Shown piece by piece: positions 34,206-42,707 of a DNA stretch of 64,000 bases. Both the position numbers and the translations under genes were made by a program. This DNA is from Pseudomonadota bacterium (GTDB lineage Bacteria; Desulfobacterota; Binatia; UBA9968): positions 62,001 through 126,000 of the forward strand of contig JAJPJQ010000010.1 of assembly GCA_021324155.1 (NCBI GenBank). The letters run 5' to 3'. The first letter of the stretch is position 1. Each line of letters begins with the position of its first letter. The notes below the pieces were generated by a model. The model did not search any database and was not told the DNA's origin. It worked only from the letters and a program-made list of their open reading frames with translations.

Positions 34206-35252
34206 TTAATGCTGCGGCAGCGGACCGGCGCCGACGATCTGCTTTACCAGCTCGACCGTGTCGGCGTCGCGCGGAATCTCGCGGATCGTCTTCTCATGCG
34301 CTTCCGGCATCAGCGGAGAGGGATCGTCCCCCGTAAGTTTTTTGTATTCTTTGTGAAACTCCGGATCTCTGAACGCCTTGCGGAACGCCTCTTGGAGAAT
34401 CTCGACGCGGTCCTTCGGCGTGTTCGGCGGCAGGATGAACGGGGCGCCGGCCACCCTGAAGGCGCGCTGCATCGTCAGCATTTTGCGGTCGCGCTCGCTC
34501 TTCGCGAAGCTTTCGAGCTCCGGCAAATTGGCGAACAGCGGGTGTTTGTCGCCTTTGGGCACTTCCATGATGGCGTGGAAATCGACCAGCTTCTTCTCGT
34601 ACCATTCTCGATTGCGCTGTACGATGCTATCCGCGCCGGTCGCCCGCGCGTCGACCTCGCCGCGCATCACCGCCGGGTCGAGCTCCGCTCCCGAATACGA
34701 CGGGATGAATTTCGGCTCCTTTAGACGCAGCAGATAGGCGAACAGCCGCGCCTCGTTGTAGGTCGAGAATCCGACCGACTGCGCGCCGATCCTCACGCCG
34801 GTGGCCGACTGGAGCTTGGCGAGACTGGTGAAACCAGCCTCTTTGCGGGTGAGAAACACCGAGTGATACTGACTGTACGGCGAACCGAGATAGATGAATT
34901 TGTCGATATCGTAGAGCACGCCGGACTCGCCGAGGATCGCGAGCGAGATCATGCCCGAGCTCATGTTGCCGATCGTAAGCCCGTCGGGCCGCGACGTGCG
35001 GAAGAGATAGTTGGTCGCTTTCCGCCCGCCGCCGCCCGCCATGTACTCGTGGATGATCGTCGGGTGTCCGGGGATGTATTTCTGCAGGAATGCGATCACC
35101 GCCTTGACGCGCAGATCGCCGGAGCCGCCCGGGTCGCGCCCGTGCAGGATGGTGATCGTCTTACCCTGATAGAAGGGCGCCTGCGCACGAGCCGCGCGCG
35201 GCAGAAAAAGTAGCAAGAGAGCGGCGGAGAGAAGCAGTCGCCATGCCAACAT
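34206..35252 (-). CDS. TctC-like receptor, copy 2 of a tandem pair
   Basis: 348-aa periplasmic receptor with signal peptide (LAWRLLLSAALLLLFLPRAARAQ, in part). The body resembles Bug proteins, but the first loop is HGRDPGGSGDLR and the pocket region YSGAELDPAVMRGEVDA, distinct from the classic receptor at 6267. The upstream frame opening at 35348 is rejected in favour of the ATG at 35252 with GAGGAG. It is close to the copy at 35266 along its length, 13 bases apart, indicating tandem duplication. Partner of the TctA-TctB fusion. Confidence 0.85.
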   Translation of the reverse strand: MLAWRLLLSAALLLLFLPRAARAQAPFYQGKTITILHGRDPGGSGDLRVKAVIAFLQKYIPGHPTIIHEYMAGGGGRKATNYLFRTSRPDGLTIGNMSSGMISLAILGESGVLYDIDKFIYLGSPYSQYHSVFLTRKEAGFTSLAKLQSATGVRIGAQSVGFSTYNEARLFAYLLRLKEPKFIPSYSGAELDPAVMRGEVDARATGADSIVQRNREWYEKKLVDFHAIMEVPKGDKHPLFANLPELESFAKSERDRKMLTMQRAFRVAGAPFILPPNTPKDRVEILQEAFRKAFRDPEFHKEYKKLTGDDPSPLMPEAHEKTIREIPRDADTVELVKQIVGAGPLPQH

Positions 35253-35265
35253 AAACTCTCCTCGC

Positions 35266-36333
35266 CTAGCGCGCCGGCAGCGGGTCGGCGCCCGCCAGTT
35301 TTTTGAACAGCTCAACGGTCTCGGCATCGCGCGGAATCTCGCGAACATATTTTTCCAGCGCCTCGGGGGTCAGCGGCGTCGCGTCGTCGCCGGTGAGTTT
35401 CCTGAATTCCTTGTGAAACTCCGCGTCTTTGAAAGTTTTCCGCATCGCCTCGCGCAGCGTCTCGGCTACCTCTTTCGGCGTCCCCGGCGGCAGGATGAAC
35501 GGCGAGCCCGCCAGGCGGAAGGCGCGGTGCATCACGAGCACCTTGCGCTCGCGGTCGCTCTTGGCGAAAGATTCGAGCTCCGGGAGCTTACCGAACAGCG
35601 GGTGCGTATGCTTTTCCCCTTTGGGAATCTCGACGATCGCATGGAAGTCGACCAGCTTCTTATCGATCCATTCAGGCGTGCGCTGCGCGACGGTGTCGGC
35701 GATGTTCGCGCGCGCGTCGACTTCGCCGCGCAGCAGCGCCGCGTCGATCTCCGGGCCGGAATAGCCGGTGACGAAGCGCGGCTCCTTGAGTCCCAAAACC
35801 CAGGAGAAGAGCCGTCCGGTCGTGTAGATGTCGTGGCCGACGGATTGCGCGCCGACGCGCACGCCGGTCGCGGCGCGGAGCTTGTCGAGGTTGGATAAGC
35901 CAGCCTCGTGCCGCGTCGCGAAGACATAGTGCGAGGCGCTGTTCGGCGTGCCTAGATAAATGAACTTATCGAGGTCGTACTGCACGCCGGGTTCGCGCAG
36001 CATCGCGTTCGAGATCAGTCCCGCGCCGACGCTGCCGATCGTGAAGCCGTCGGCCTTGGCCCCCTTGAAGATATGGTTCGCCGCCTTGCGACCGCCGGCG
36101 CCGGGGATGAATTCGGTGATGATCGTGGGATTGCCGGGAATGTACTTTCGCAGGAACGCGAAGACCGAGCGCGCGCGCATGTCGCCGGTGCCGCCGGGCT
36201 CGCGGCCTTGTATGATCGTGATCGTCTTGCCCTGGTAGTAGGGAGTCTGTGCGGATGCGGACGAGAATGCGAAAACCGCTAAAAATGCGAGGACCGGCGA
36301 CGCGAGAGTTCGGCTCAAACGTTTGCAAGCCAT
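35266..36333 (-). CDS. TctC-like receptor, copy 1 of a tandem pair
   Basis: 355-aa periplasmic receptor with a signal peptide ending SSASAQ. It aligns throughout with the downstream copy (TPYYQGKTITIIQGREPGGTGDMR; FRLAGSPFILPPGTPKEV; DATPLTPEALEKYVREIPRD). ATG 36333 has GGAGG at a good distance; the longer frame to 36387 lacks support. Two receptors for one fused permease could widen ligand range. First gene of the operon, diverging from the antiporter. Confidence 0.85.
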   Translation of the reverse strand: MACKRLSRTLASPVLAFLAVFAFSSASAQTPYYQGKTITIIQGREPGGTGDMRARSVFAFLRKYIPGNPTIITEFIPGAGGRKAANHIFKGAKADGFTIGSVGAGLISNAMLREPGVQYDLDKFIYLGTPNSASHYVFATRHEAGLSNLDKLRAATGVRVGAQSVGHDIYTTGRLFSWVLGLKEPRFVTGYSGPEIDAALLRGEVDARANIADTVAQRTPEWIDKKLVDFHAIVEIPKGEKHTHPLFGKLPELESFAKSDRERKVLVMHRAFRLAGSPFILPPGTPKEVAETLREAMRKTFKDAEFHKEFRKLTGDDATPLTPEALEKYVREIPRDAETVELFKKLAGADPLPAR

Positions 36334-36435
36334 AGGACCTCCGTTTTGCGCGCTTCGCTCTTTATAGAAATGGCGCGTGGAGGTCAAGAAGGCGGCGGTA
36401 TTTGCTTTCGAGTTGACGCAGGTTGCTTGCGTGCC

Positions 36436-37755
36436 GTGAAACTTGTAGTGAAGGGCATCGAACGAAGACCTGAAAAATACCTCCTGCCTCTCGCGCTCGC
36501 CGCGGCGCCCATGCTCATCGGCGCGGCCGAAAGCGGCAGCGCCGGGGTGCTGCTTGCGCTCGCCGTGTTGCTGCCGGCGGCGAAGCTGGCCGGGTGGCTC
36601 GCCGAGCGCGTCGGTCAGCCGGCAGTGCTGGGCGAACTGCTGGCCGGGATCGCGATCGGCAACCTGGGGCTATTCGGCTACGACGGATTGGAGTACCTGA
36701 AAAAGGATTCGGCGCTGGAAACGCTCGCGACGCTCGGCGTCATCCTGCTCCTCTTCGAAGTCGGCCTCGAATCGAGTCTGGCGGACCTGATCAAAGTCGG
36801 CGTCTCGTCGCTGTTCGTAGCGATCGTCGGCGTCGCGCTGCCGTTCGTGCTCGGCTGGGCGGTGTCCGCCTGGCTCCTGCCGGAGCATTCCCGCTATGTT
36901 CATGCATTTATCGGGGCCGCGCTCAGCGCGACGAGCGTCGGCATCACGGCGCGCGTGCTGCGCGACATGGGCCGGATCAAAAGCCGTGAGGCGAGCATCA
37001 TCCTCGGCGCGGCGGTGATCGACGACGTGCTGGGGCTCGTCATCCTCGCCGTCGTAACCGGCATGATCGCGGGCGCCGGAGCCGGAGAACCGTTCACGGC
37101 GGGATCGATCGCGTGGCTCGTCGCGAAGGTGACCGTCTTTCTCGCCGCCTCGCTCACGCTCGGGCTGTTTTTCGCGCCGCGGCTGATGGCGCATGCAGCG
37201 CGGGCGAAGATCAAAGGGCTGATGTTCGTGCTGTCGCTGTCGTTCTGCTTCGTGCTCGCCTACATCGCCGCGCTGATCGGCCTCGCGGCGATCGTCGGCG
37301 CTTTCGCCGCGGGCCTCGTTCTGCAGGGCGTCCCTTGGGGCGAGCACGCGGCGGAAGGCGAGCGCTCGATGGAAGACCTGCTCCACCCGGTCTCGGCATT
37401 CCTCGTGCCGCTCTTCTTTGCCCACACTGGTTTGCAGATGAACGTGACGTGGCTTGCCCGCCCCGACGTTCTCGTTTTATCGCTGGCGCTGACTGCGGCG
37501 GCGATTGCCGGCAAGCAGGCCTGCGGCCTCGCCGTCGTCGAGCGCGGCCTTAACCGCATCGCGATCGGCGTCGGCATGATTCCGCGCGGCGAAGTGGGCC
37601 TCATCTTCGCCGGCATCGGGCTGACATTATCCGTCGGCGGCGAGCGCATCGTCGACGACGCAACCTTCGCCGCCGTCGTCGTCATGGTCATGCTGACCAC
37701 GCTCGTGAGCCCGCCGCTGCTCCAGTGGAGCTTCGGGAGGAAAAAAGAAAACTAG
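36436..37755 (+). CDS. Cation:proton antiporter, CPA2 family
   Basis: About 439-aa membrane protein with 12-13 helices of the KefB/GerN/NapA type. The conserved ion-site aspartates appear in VIDDVLG, and GELLAGIAIGN, LLLFEVGLES and SVGITARVL are family segments. There is no TrkA-N nucleotide-binding domain after the membrane part. The start is uncertain: GTG 36436 is chosen because earlier codons (from 36346) are non-hydrophobic and overlap the divergent promoter region. It ends overlapping the stop of the methyltransferase on the other strand. Confidence 0.85.
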   Translation: MKLVVKGIERRPEKYLLPLALAAAPMLIGAAESGSAGVLLALAVLLPAAKLAGWLAERVGQPAVLGELLAGIAIGNLGLFGYDGLEYLKKDSALETLATLGVILLLFEVGLESSLADLIKVGVSSLFVAIVGVALPFVLGWAVSAWLLPEHSRYVHAFIGAALSATSVGITARVLRDMGRIKSREASIILGAAVIDDVLGLVILAVVTGMIAGAGAGEPFTAGSIAWLVAKVTVFLAASLTLGLFFAPRLMAHAARAKIKGLMFVLSLSFCFVLAYIAALIGLAAIVGAFAAGLVLQGVPWGEHAAEGERSMEDLLHPVSAFLVPLFFAHTGLQMNVTWLARPDVLVLSLALTAAAIAGKQACGLAVVERGLNRIAIGVGMIPRGEVGLIFAGIGLTLSVGGERIVDDATFAAVVVMVMLTTLVSPPLLQWSFGRKKEN

Positions 37756-38542
37756 GATGCCGTCTTACGAGCAAACACGTGAACTGCGATCTGGTGCAAG
37801 ACCGTAAAAGTATCCGGCGCGACTCGATCAAGTAACTTCTTATGCTCGGCGTCGAAAGCCGCGATCGTTTCCGGCGACAGCGCCGCCCCGACGCCGCGGC
37901 AGGCGCGGATGCGTCCGCGCCATGATTCGCGCGTAAACGGAATGGCTTCGTCCATGAGGTGAAGGGTCTTGAGGTCGAAGTTCTCCTTCAGCGAGTGTAC
38001 TTCGGCGGATCGCCTTTATATCCGCCGCCGGTCCATTGAGGATTGTACTTCAGCACCAGCTCTTCCATCCGCCCGGCGATCTCATCCTTATCCGCCAGCC
38101 AGGAGACGAGCGTTAAAACCAGGCGGCCTTCCTTAACCAAAACGCGCAATATCTTGGGAATGGCGCGTGGCGCGTCGAAGTAGATCCAGGCTTGCGCTGC
38201 TGTAACAATGTCAAAGCTGGAATCGGCGAACTCGATATCCTCCGCGGCTCCGACGGAAAACTTTATTTTAAGATTTCGCCCTTCCGCAAGCTTCTTCGCT
38301 TCGCCGATTTGATTCGGCGAGATATCGACGCCGGTAACTATCGCGCCGCGCTCGGCCAAGCCCCGCGCCAGTGTACCCGTTCCCGTGCCAAGATCGAGCA
38401 ATCTCTGGCCGGGAAGTCCGATTCCGAGACCATTCAGGGCATCGAAAAGACTCTTGGGATACTCCGTCCGATAAGCAGAGTAGTCGGCGCTCGTTTTGCC
38501 CCAGTCGAATTCGCGCCCGCGGTCGATTTTTTGGACTCGCAT
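37752..38542 (-). pseudogene. Class I SAM-dependent methyltransferase, frameshifted
   Basis: The first 184 residues carry a complete methyltransferase core: motif I LLDLGTGTGTLARGLAERG, VTGVDIS, and AAQAWIYFD. The frame then ends at TGA 37990-37988, but in another frame the expected C-terminal half continues (HSLKENFDLKTLHLMDEAIPFTRESW ... TVLHQIAVHVFARKTAS) to 37752. One base is missing near 37996-38003, outside any homopolymer. It is therefore either a recent pseudogene or an assembly error. Substrate unknown. Confidence 0.75.
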
Positions 38543-38604
38543 TAATTTCTCGTCGACCAGTTACGATGAGCGCCGGTAGCAATAACGTGATTGGACGTTT
38601 TCTC

Positions 38605-39099
38605 TTATTTCCTAGAATGCTCCACCATCTCGAATTTTTCAGAGCTTTCAGGGGGCATGAAGTACTTCGTAATCTCGTCGAAGTCTGCATCGCTGGTCGG
38701 TTGACTGCCGAGCGGAAGCTCCTCGTTTCCCTCTTGCAGCTGTTTTTTGCAAAACTCATCCGTTGCTTTCACGTGGTGCAACACGATCCGGGCTTCGTAC
38801 GGCTTGCATAGCGATCGGACCCACGTGCGTTCTTTCGGAGCGTTTCCTCCGAAATCGAGCACGACCGATGTACCGTTCTGTAGCAACCTGGTTATGTGGG
38901 GTGCGATCGCTTTTCTGAAATGCGCTGAGCGGTCGAGATATTCAGCGAAGCTGGTAATCTCTCCGGGAAATAAAGTGGCCAGCCAAGCGTCTTCTGATAC
39001 CAAAACGGCATTAGCCTTCTTCGCTATTTGACCGGCCAGCGTCGTCTTTCCGGAACCAAGTTTCCCGCAAAAGAAATGCAAGGTGGGTTTTCGAGCCAT
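38605..39099 (-). CDS. P-loop AAA_33-type kinase-like ATPase
   Basis: 164-aa cytoplasmic protein with Walker A GKLGSGKTT (12-20) and a later VVLDFGGN strand, matching small kinases of the zeta toxin/chloramphenicol phosphotransferase-like AAA_33 group. LHHVKATDEFCKKQL resembles the family's nucleoside-kinase-like segment. It lies 62 bases upstream of the broken methyltransferase on the same strand. Substrate unknown; no antitoxin-like partner is seen. Confidence 0.78.
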   Translation of the reverse strand: MARKPTLHFFCGKLGSGKTTLAGQIAKKANAVLVSEDAWLATLFPGEITSFAEYLDRSAHFRKAIAPHITRLLQNGTSVVLDFGGNAPKERTWVRSLCKPYEARIVLHHVKATDEFCKKQLQEGNEELPLGSQPTSDADFDEITKYFMPPESSEKFEMVEHSRK

Positions 39100-39439
39100 C
39101 AGCTTCGTTCGTTACGCGTTCTCTTTGCTTTCGACGACGGCGCCTATGGCATTATCGATGAGCAGTCAGTCGGCATGTTTCGACGCCTCGCCCAACTAAA
39201 AAGAGGGGTAACTACCGGCATTACTACTGGCAAAGATAGGCCCAGCTATATTACAGTTGCGAATCTGAGTCCATCAGTTTTTTGCCCTCGCATATGCAAA
39301 CCGAGCCAAACGATGAAACTTCGTCGGCAACGATTGTTATGAGGCGTTTAGTCGATGCGTCGCGCATGTGCTTATCGGATTGACGGAAACGCTCAGGAAA
39401 TCTCAATGAACGCGAAATATATTGGGGCCTAGTCAACTC
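39100..39439. other. 340-base divergent intergenic region, no gene seen
   Basis: Lies between the AAA_33 ATPase (minus) and pdxJ (plus). It is less GC-rich than the flanks. No tRNA, hairpin terminator or convincing promoter is recognised, and the short frames lack coding character. Confidence 0.5.
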
Positions 39440-40174
39440 ATGACCAACCTCAGCGTCAATCTCAACAAGATCGCTCTGCTGCGGAACGCGCGCAACGCCG
39501 GGATCCCGAGCGTCGTCGACGCCGCGCGGGTCTGCATCGAGGCCGGCGCGCAGGGCATCACCGTGCATCCGCGGCCGGATGGCCGGCACATCCGGTATTC
39601 GGACGTCTATGAGATCGCCGATCTATTGAAGAATTATCCCGGCATCGACTTCAACATCGAAGGCAATCCGTTTCCGGATTTTCTAGAGATGGTAAGGATG
39701 CTAAAACCGCATCAATGCACGCTCGTGCCCGACGCGCCGGAAGCGTTCACGTCAGATCACGGATGGAATCTCGAAGAAGACGCCGAGGGGCTGCGGCCGA
39801 TCATCGAGGAACTGAGACAGCGCGGCATTCGCGTGGCGCTGTTCATGGACGGCGACAGTGCGCAGTGGCCCCAAGCCCGTGCGCTCGGCGCCGATCGCGT
39901 CGAGCTCTACACCGAGCCATACGCGCGCGCTTTCGAGCGCGACGATTTTCAGCGGACGTTGACGAGATTCGCGTCCGCCGCCGGAGCGGCGCAGGCGGCG
40001 GGGCTAGGCGTCAACGCGGGGCACGATCTGAATTTAAACAATCTCGGACCGTTCTGCCGTATTGCGGGGATTCTCGAAGTGTCGATCGGCCATGCGCTTA
40101 TATCGGATGCTTTCCAAATAGGCTTGAGAAACGCCGTCGGCGCTTACTTGCGTGTGCTGGCCGCGAGCTCGTAG
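39440..40174 (+). CDS. pdxJ: Pyridoxine 5'-phosphate synthase
   Basis: 244-aa TIM-barrel enzyme closing the pyridoxine ring in DXP-dependent vitamin B6 synthesis. GITVHPRPDGRHIRYSDV, NIEGNP, LVPDAPEAFTSDHGW and NAGHDLN are PdxJ segments. The N-terminus reads LSVNLNKIALLRNAR where the E. coli enzyme has NIDHIATLRNAR; this N-K form with ITVHPRPD is known from Bacteroidetes-type PdxJ. The ATG at 39440 is used, 6 codons inside the open frame. It is followed closely by two small genes. Confidence 0.93.
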   Translation: MTNLSVNLNKIALLRNARNAGIPSVVDAARVCIEAGAQGITVHPRPDGRHIRYSDVYEIADLLKNYPGIDFNIEGNPFPDFLEMVRMLKPHQCTLVPDAPEAFTSDHGWNLEEDAEGLRPIIEELRQRGIRVALFMDGDSAQWPQARALGADRVELYTEPYARAFERDDFQRTLTRFASAAGAAQAAGLGVNAGHDLNLNNLGPFCRIAGILEVSIGHALISDAFQIGLRNAVGAYLRVLAASS

Positions 40175-40181
40175 GCGGACG

Positions 40182-40505
40182 ATGCAAACTTCACCGGTCG
40201 AAACGCTCAAGCTCGCCATCGTGGCGGTCACCGGGCTGTCGAAAGACACGCTTCACGTTTATGTCGGTCTTGCGACGTTCGTCCTCGCCGCGCTGCTTCT
40301 GCGCAAGCCGGCGCGCTCCATAGTGCCGTGGCTGTTTGTGCTGGCCATTGCCATCTTAGGTGAAATCGTCGACATGCATGAAGACCTACGGATTTTAGCC
40401 TACTGGCGTTGGCTGGACAGCTTGCACGATATCGTCAATACGCTCTTCTGGCCGACGGTTTTGCTGCTGCTTGCGCGCTTCAGCAAAATTTTTGAGCGTG
40501 TGTGA
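40182..40505 (+). CDS. Small membrane protein
   Basis: 107-aa protein with three likely transmembrane helices (about 28-40, 46-62, 82-100) and acidic residues between helices 2 and 3 (GEIVDMHEDLR). It begins 7 bases after the pdxJ stop (ATG 40182), in probable cotranscription. It has no recognised family; a VanZ-like origin is possible but not shown. Confidence 0.65.
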   Translation: MQTSPVETLKLAIVAVTGLSKDTLHVYVGLATFVLAALLLRKPARSIVPWLFVLAIAILGEIVDMHEDLRILAYWRWLDSLHDIVNTLFWPTVLLLLARFSKIFERV

Positions 40506-40515
40506 ACTTCGTTCG

Positions 40516-40764
40516 ATGAAGCACGCCTCGGCGAAAAGCCTCGACGGCCTCGAATCTCTGCTCAAGGCGATGCGCGCCGCCGGTTTATTGAATGAAAAGA
40601 GTCGAGGGATTTTCTATCTCGCGTCGAAGGCTTTTCTACATTTCCACGAAGATCCGAGCGGCATGTATGCGGATCTCAAAGTAGGCGCTGCGTTCCGACG
40701 CTTCCGCGTCGAGACGAAAGCGGACCAAAAAGCGCTGCTTCAGGCGCTCCGGAAACAGCTCTAA
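40516..40764 (+). CDS. Conserved-looking small hypothetical protein
   Basis: 82-aa soluble protein, mostly helical (LESLLKAMRAAGLLNEKSRGIFY, in part; then FHEDPSGMYADLK and FRRFRVET). The ATG at 40516 lies 10 bases after the previous stop. No family recognised. It reads as a single compact domain with typical chromosomal codon use, so it is probably real. Confidence 0.6.
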   Translation: MKHASAKSLDGLESLLKAMRAAGLLNEKSRGIFYLASKAFLHFHEDPSGMYADLKVGAAFRRFRVETKADQKALLQALRKQL

Positions 40765-40770
40765 ATTTTG

Positions 40771-40860
40771 CCCTCACCTCGCCCTCTCGCAAAGGGAGAG
40801 GGATAAGAAGAAGCGGTGCTCATCTGTCTCCCTCTCCCGTCGGGGCAGGGATGGGGTCGA
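40771..40860. repeat. Two CCCTC/GAGGG palindromic repeats
   Basis: Copy at 40771-40802 (CCCTCACC ... GGGAGAGGG) closely matches the copy inside the E2 gene at 2604-2636. A second, diverged copy follows at about 40830-40860. They separate two converging genes. Confidence 0.75.
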
Positions 40861-40870
40861 GAGGTTGCTT

Positions 40871-41839
40871 TCACTGCTTCAATTCCTTCTTCACCTGCTC
40901 CAGCAAAGTAAAATCCAACACGTCCGCGGAGGTGATCGCCTTGGAGCCGGCGCCGCGGTGCTGGTTCAATTGGTTGATCGAGCCCTGGAGCGACGCCGGG
41001 TCGATGCGTCCGTCGAGCGCGTAGTTGGGCAGCATGACATCGTAGGAGCGCTCGGCCAATTCCTTGTCGAGCCCGAGCCATTCCATCGCAACCGTAACCG
41101 CCTCGTTGCGCCGCTCCTTCATCTGGCGCATCCCCTTGAGCAGCGCGCGCAGAACCTTCTTCACCTCTTCGGGCTTTTCTTTCAGTCGCCGCTCGAGCGT
41201 CGTGACACCGATCGCGGGGAGCGGCAGCAGGTCGGAGGACGAGCCCAGGCTCCTGAAGCCCGCGCGCTCGGCGATGAAATTGTTCGGCGGGGTGAGCACC
41301 GTCGCGTCGATCGAGCCGGCGCGGAGCTGCTCGAGCCGAAGCCGCGCATCGCCGACCGACAGGATCGTCACATCGGTCGACGGATTGATGCCGTTCTTCG
41401 TGAGGACGATGAGCATCCGTTGGTGCGAAGCGCCGCCGAAGCCGCTGACGGCGAGCTTCTTGCCTTTCAAGTCGGCGAATGAGCGGATCTCCGGCCGCAC
41501 CATGAGAAAATCGGGGTTGTTCTTGGTCACGCCCGCGATGATCTTGGCCGGCAGCCCGCCCATGATGCCCCCGAGCGTCGTCGTAACCGAGCTGATATAG
41601 CCCATGCTGCCCGACGCCAGCGCCGCGGCAAGGATGTTCGAACGCGCTTGCACGAGCTTGACGTCGAGCCCTTCGTTGCGGAAGAAGCCATTTTTCAACG
41701 CGACGTGCGTCGGGAGCTCGGTAAGGGCCCGGCTCGGATAGCCCATAATGACTTCTTCGAGGCCCGCCTGCGCGGCGAGGGCGGTTATCGAATGAAGTCC
41801 GATTAGTCCTATAAAAAGGAGACCAAAAAGCTGTTTCAT
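40871..41839 (-). CDS. NMT1/TauA-like substrate-binding protein (orphan)
   Basis: 322-aa periplasmic binding protein with a signal peptide (MKQLFGLLFIGLIGLHSITALAAQ, in part). It shows NMT1-like features: LPTHVALKNGFFRNEGLDVKLVQ, SSVTTTLGGIMGG and DLKGKKLAVSGFGG. No permease or ATPase is near. It starts 22 bases after the parB stop with AGGAG upstream, so it appears to be read with parAB. Ligand unknown. Confidence 0.88.
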   Translation of the reverse strand: MKQLFGLLFIGLIGLHSITALAAQAGLEEVIMGYPSRALTELPTHVALKNGFFRNEGLDVKLVQARSNILAAALASGSMGYISSVTTTLGGIMGGLPAKIIAGVTKNNPDFLMVRPEIRSFADLKGKKLAVSGFGGASHQRMLIVLTKNGINPSTDVTILSVGDARLRLEQLRAGSIDATVLTPPNNFIAERAGFRSLGSSSDLLPLPAIGVTTLERRLKEKPEEVKKVLRALLKGMRQMKERRNEAVTVAMEWLGLDKELAERSYDVMLPNYALDGRIDPASLQGSINQLNQHRGAGSKAITSADVLDFTLLEQVKKELKQ

Positions 41840-41861
41840 CCCGGTGCTCCTGCGCGGTGGT

Positions 41862-42707
41862 TTAGTTCGCGGCCAAGCGCTCGATCAAGCGGTCGAGCTC
41901 GGCCGCGGAATAATATTCGATCTCGATTTTTCCGCGGCCGCCGCGCGCAGGGACGAAGCGGACCCTGGTGCCGAGCGCGCGCTGGATGCGCTCGATAATC
42001 ATCCGCACGTCGGCGTCGAGCGCCGCCGGCTGGCGCTTGCGGCCGCCGGTCTTCAGGCGCGCGGCAAGCTTCTCCGCTGCGCGGGTCGTCAGCCCCTTGG
42101 CGATGACCTCCCGCGCCGCGGCGAGGATCGCCGCTTCGCTCGCGAGCGCGAGCAGAGCGCGCGCCTGGCCGGCGGCGAGCCGTCCGGCGGCGACGTCGTC
42201 GCGCACCTGCTTGGGGAGATTGAGCAGCCTGAGCGCGTTGGCGACCGCCGGGCGGCTTTTGCCGACTTTGTCGGCGATCTCCTCCTGGCTCAGGGCGAAA
42301 TCCTCCTGTAATCGCTTATAGCCTTCGGCCTCCTCGATCGCGTTCAGGTCCTCGCGCTGGAGATTTTCGATCAGCGCGAGCGCGAGCGCCGCTTCATCCT
42401 CCGCTTCGCGGACGATGACCGGCACCTGCTGCAGCCCCGCCTGCTTCGCCGCGCGCAGGCGCCGCTCGCCGGCGACCAGCTCGTAGTCGCCGGAGCCGTT
42501 TCGCCTCACGAGGAGCGGCTGGATCACTCCGTGCTCGCGGATCGACGCGGCGAGCTCGGCGATTTTCTCCGCGTCGAAGACCCGCCGCGGCTGGAACGGG
42601 TTCGGCACGATGCGATCGATATCGACGGCGCTCTCCGCCGGCTCCTGCGGGCTCTCGGCGGCGGAGATGAGCGCGCCGAGCCCTCTACCCAACCCCTTTT
42701 TCTGCAC
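41862..42707 (-). CDS. parB: Chromosome partitioning protein ParB
   Basis: 281-aa parS-binding CTPase and DNA clamp. An N-terminal GLGRGLGALI tag binds ParA. The N-domain with GERRLRAAKQAG is the CTP motif, the central HTH reads LSQEEIADKVGKSRPAVANALRLL, and a C-terminal dimer domain ends YYSAAELDRLIERL. It overlaps parA by 23 bases. Two parS sites are close by (43560-43575, 45470-45485). Confidence 0.97.
   Translation of the reverse strand: MQKKGLGRGLGALISAAESPQEPAESAVDIDRIVPNPFQPRRVFDAEKIAELAASIREHGVIQPLLVRRNGSGDYELVAGERRLRAAKQAGLQQVPVIVREAEDEAALALALIENLQREDLNAIEEAEGYKRLQEDFALSQEEIADKVGKSRPAVANALRLLNLPKQVRDDVAAGRLAAGQARALLALASEAAILAAAREVIAKGLTTRAAEKLAARLKTGGRKRQPAALDADVRMIIERIQRALGTRVRFVPARGGRGKIEIEYYSAAELDRLIERLAAN

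Noticed and set aside
37988-37990. TGA in the methyltransferase considered as a second selenocysteine codon
   Set aside because: Reading on in the same frame gives unrelated residues; the family-like continuation is in a different frame, so it is a frameshift.
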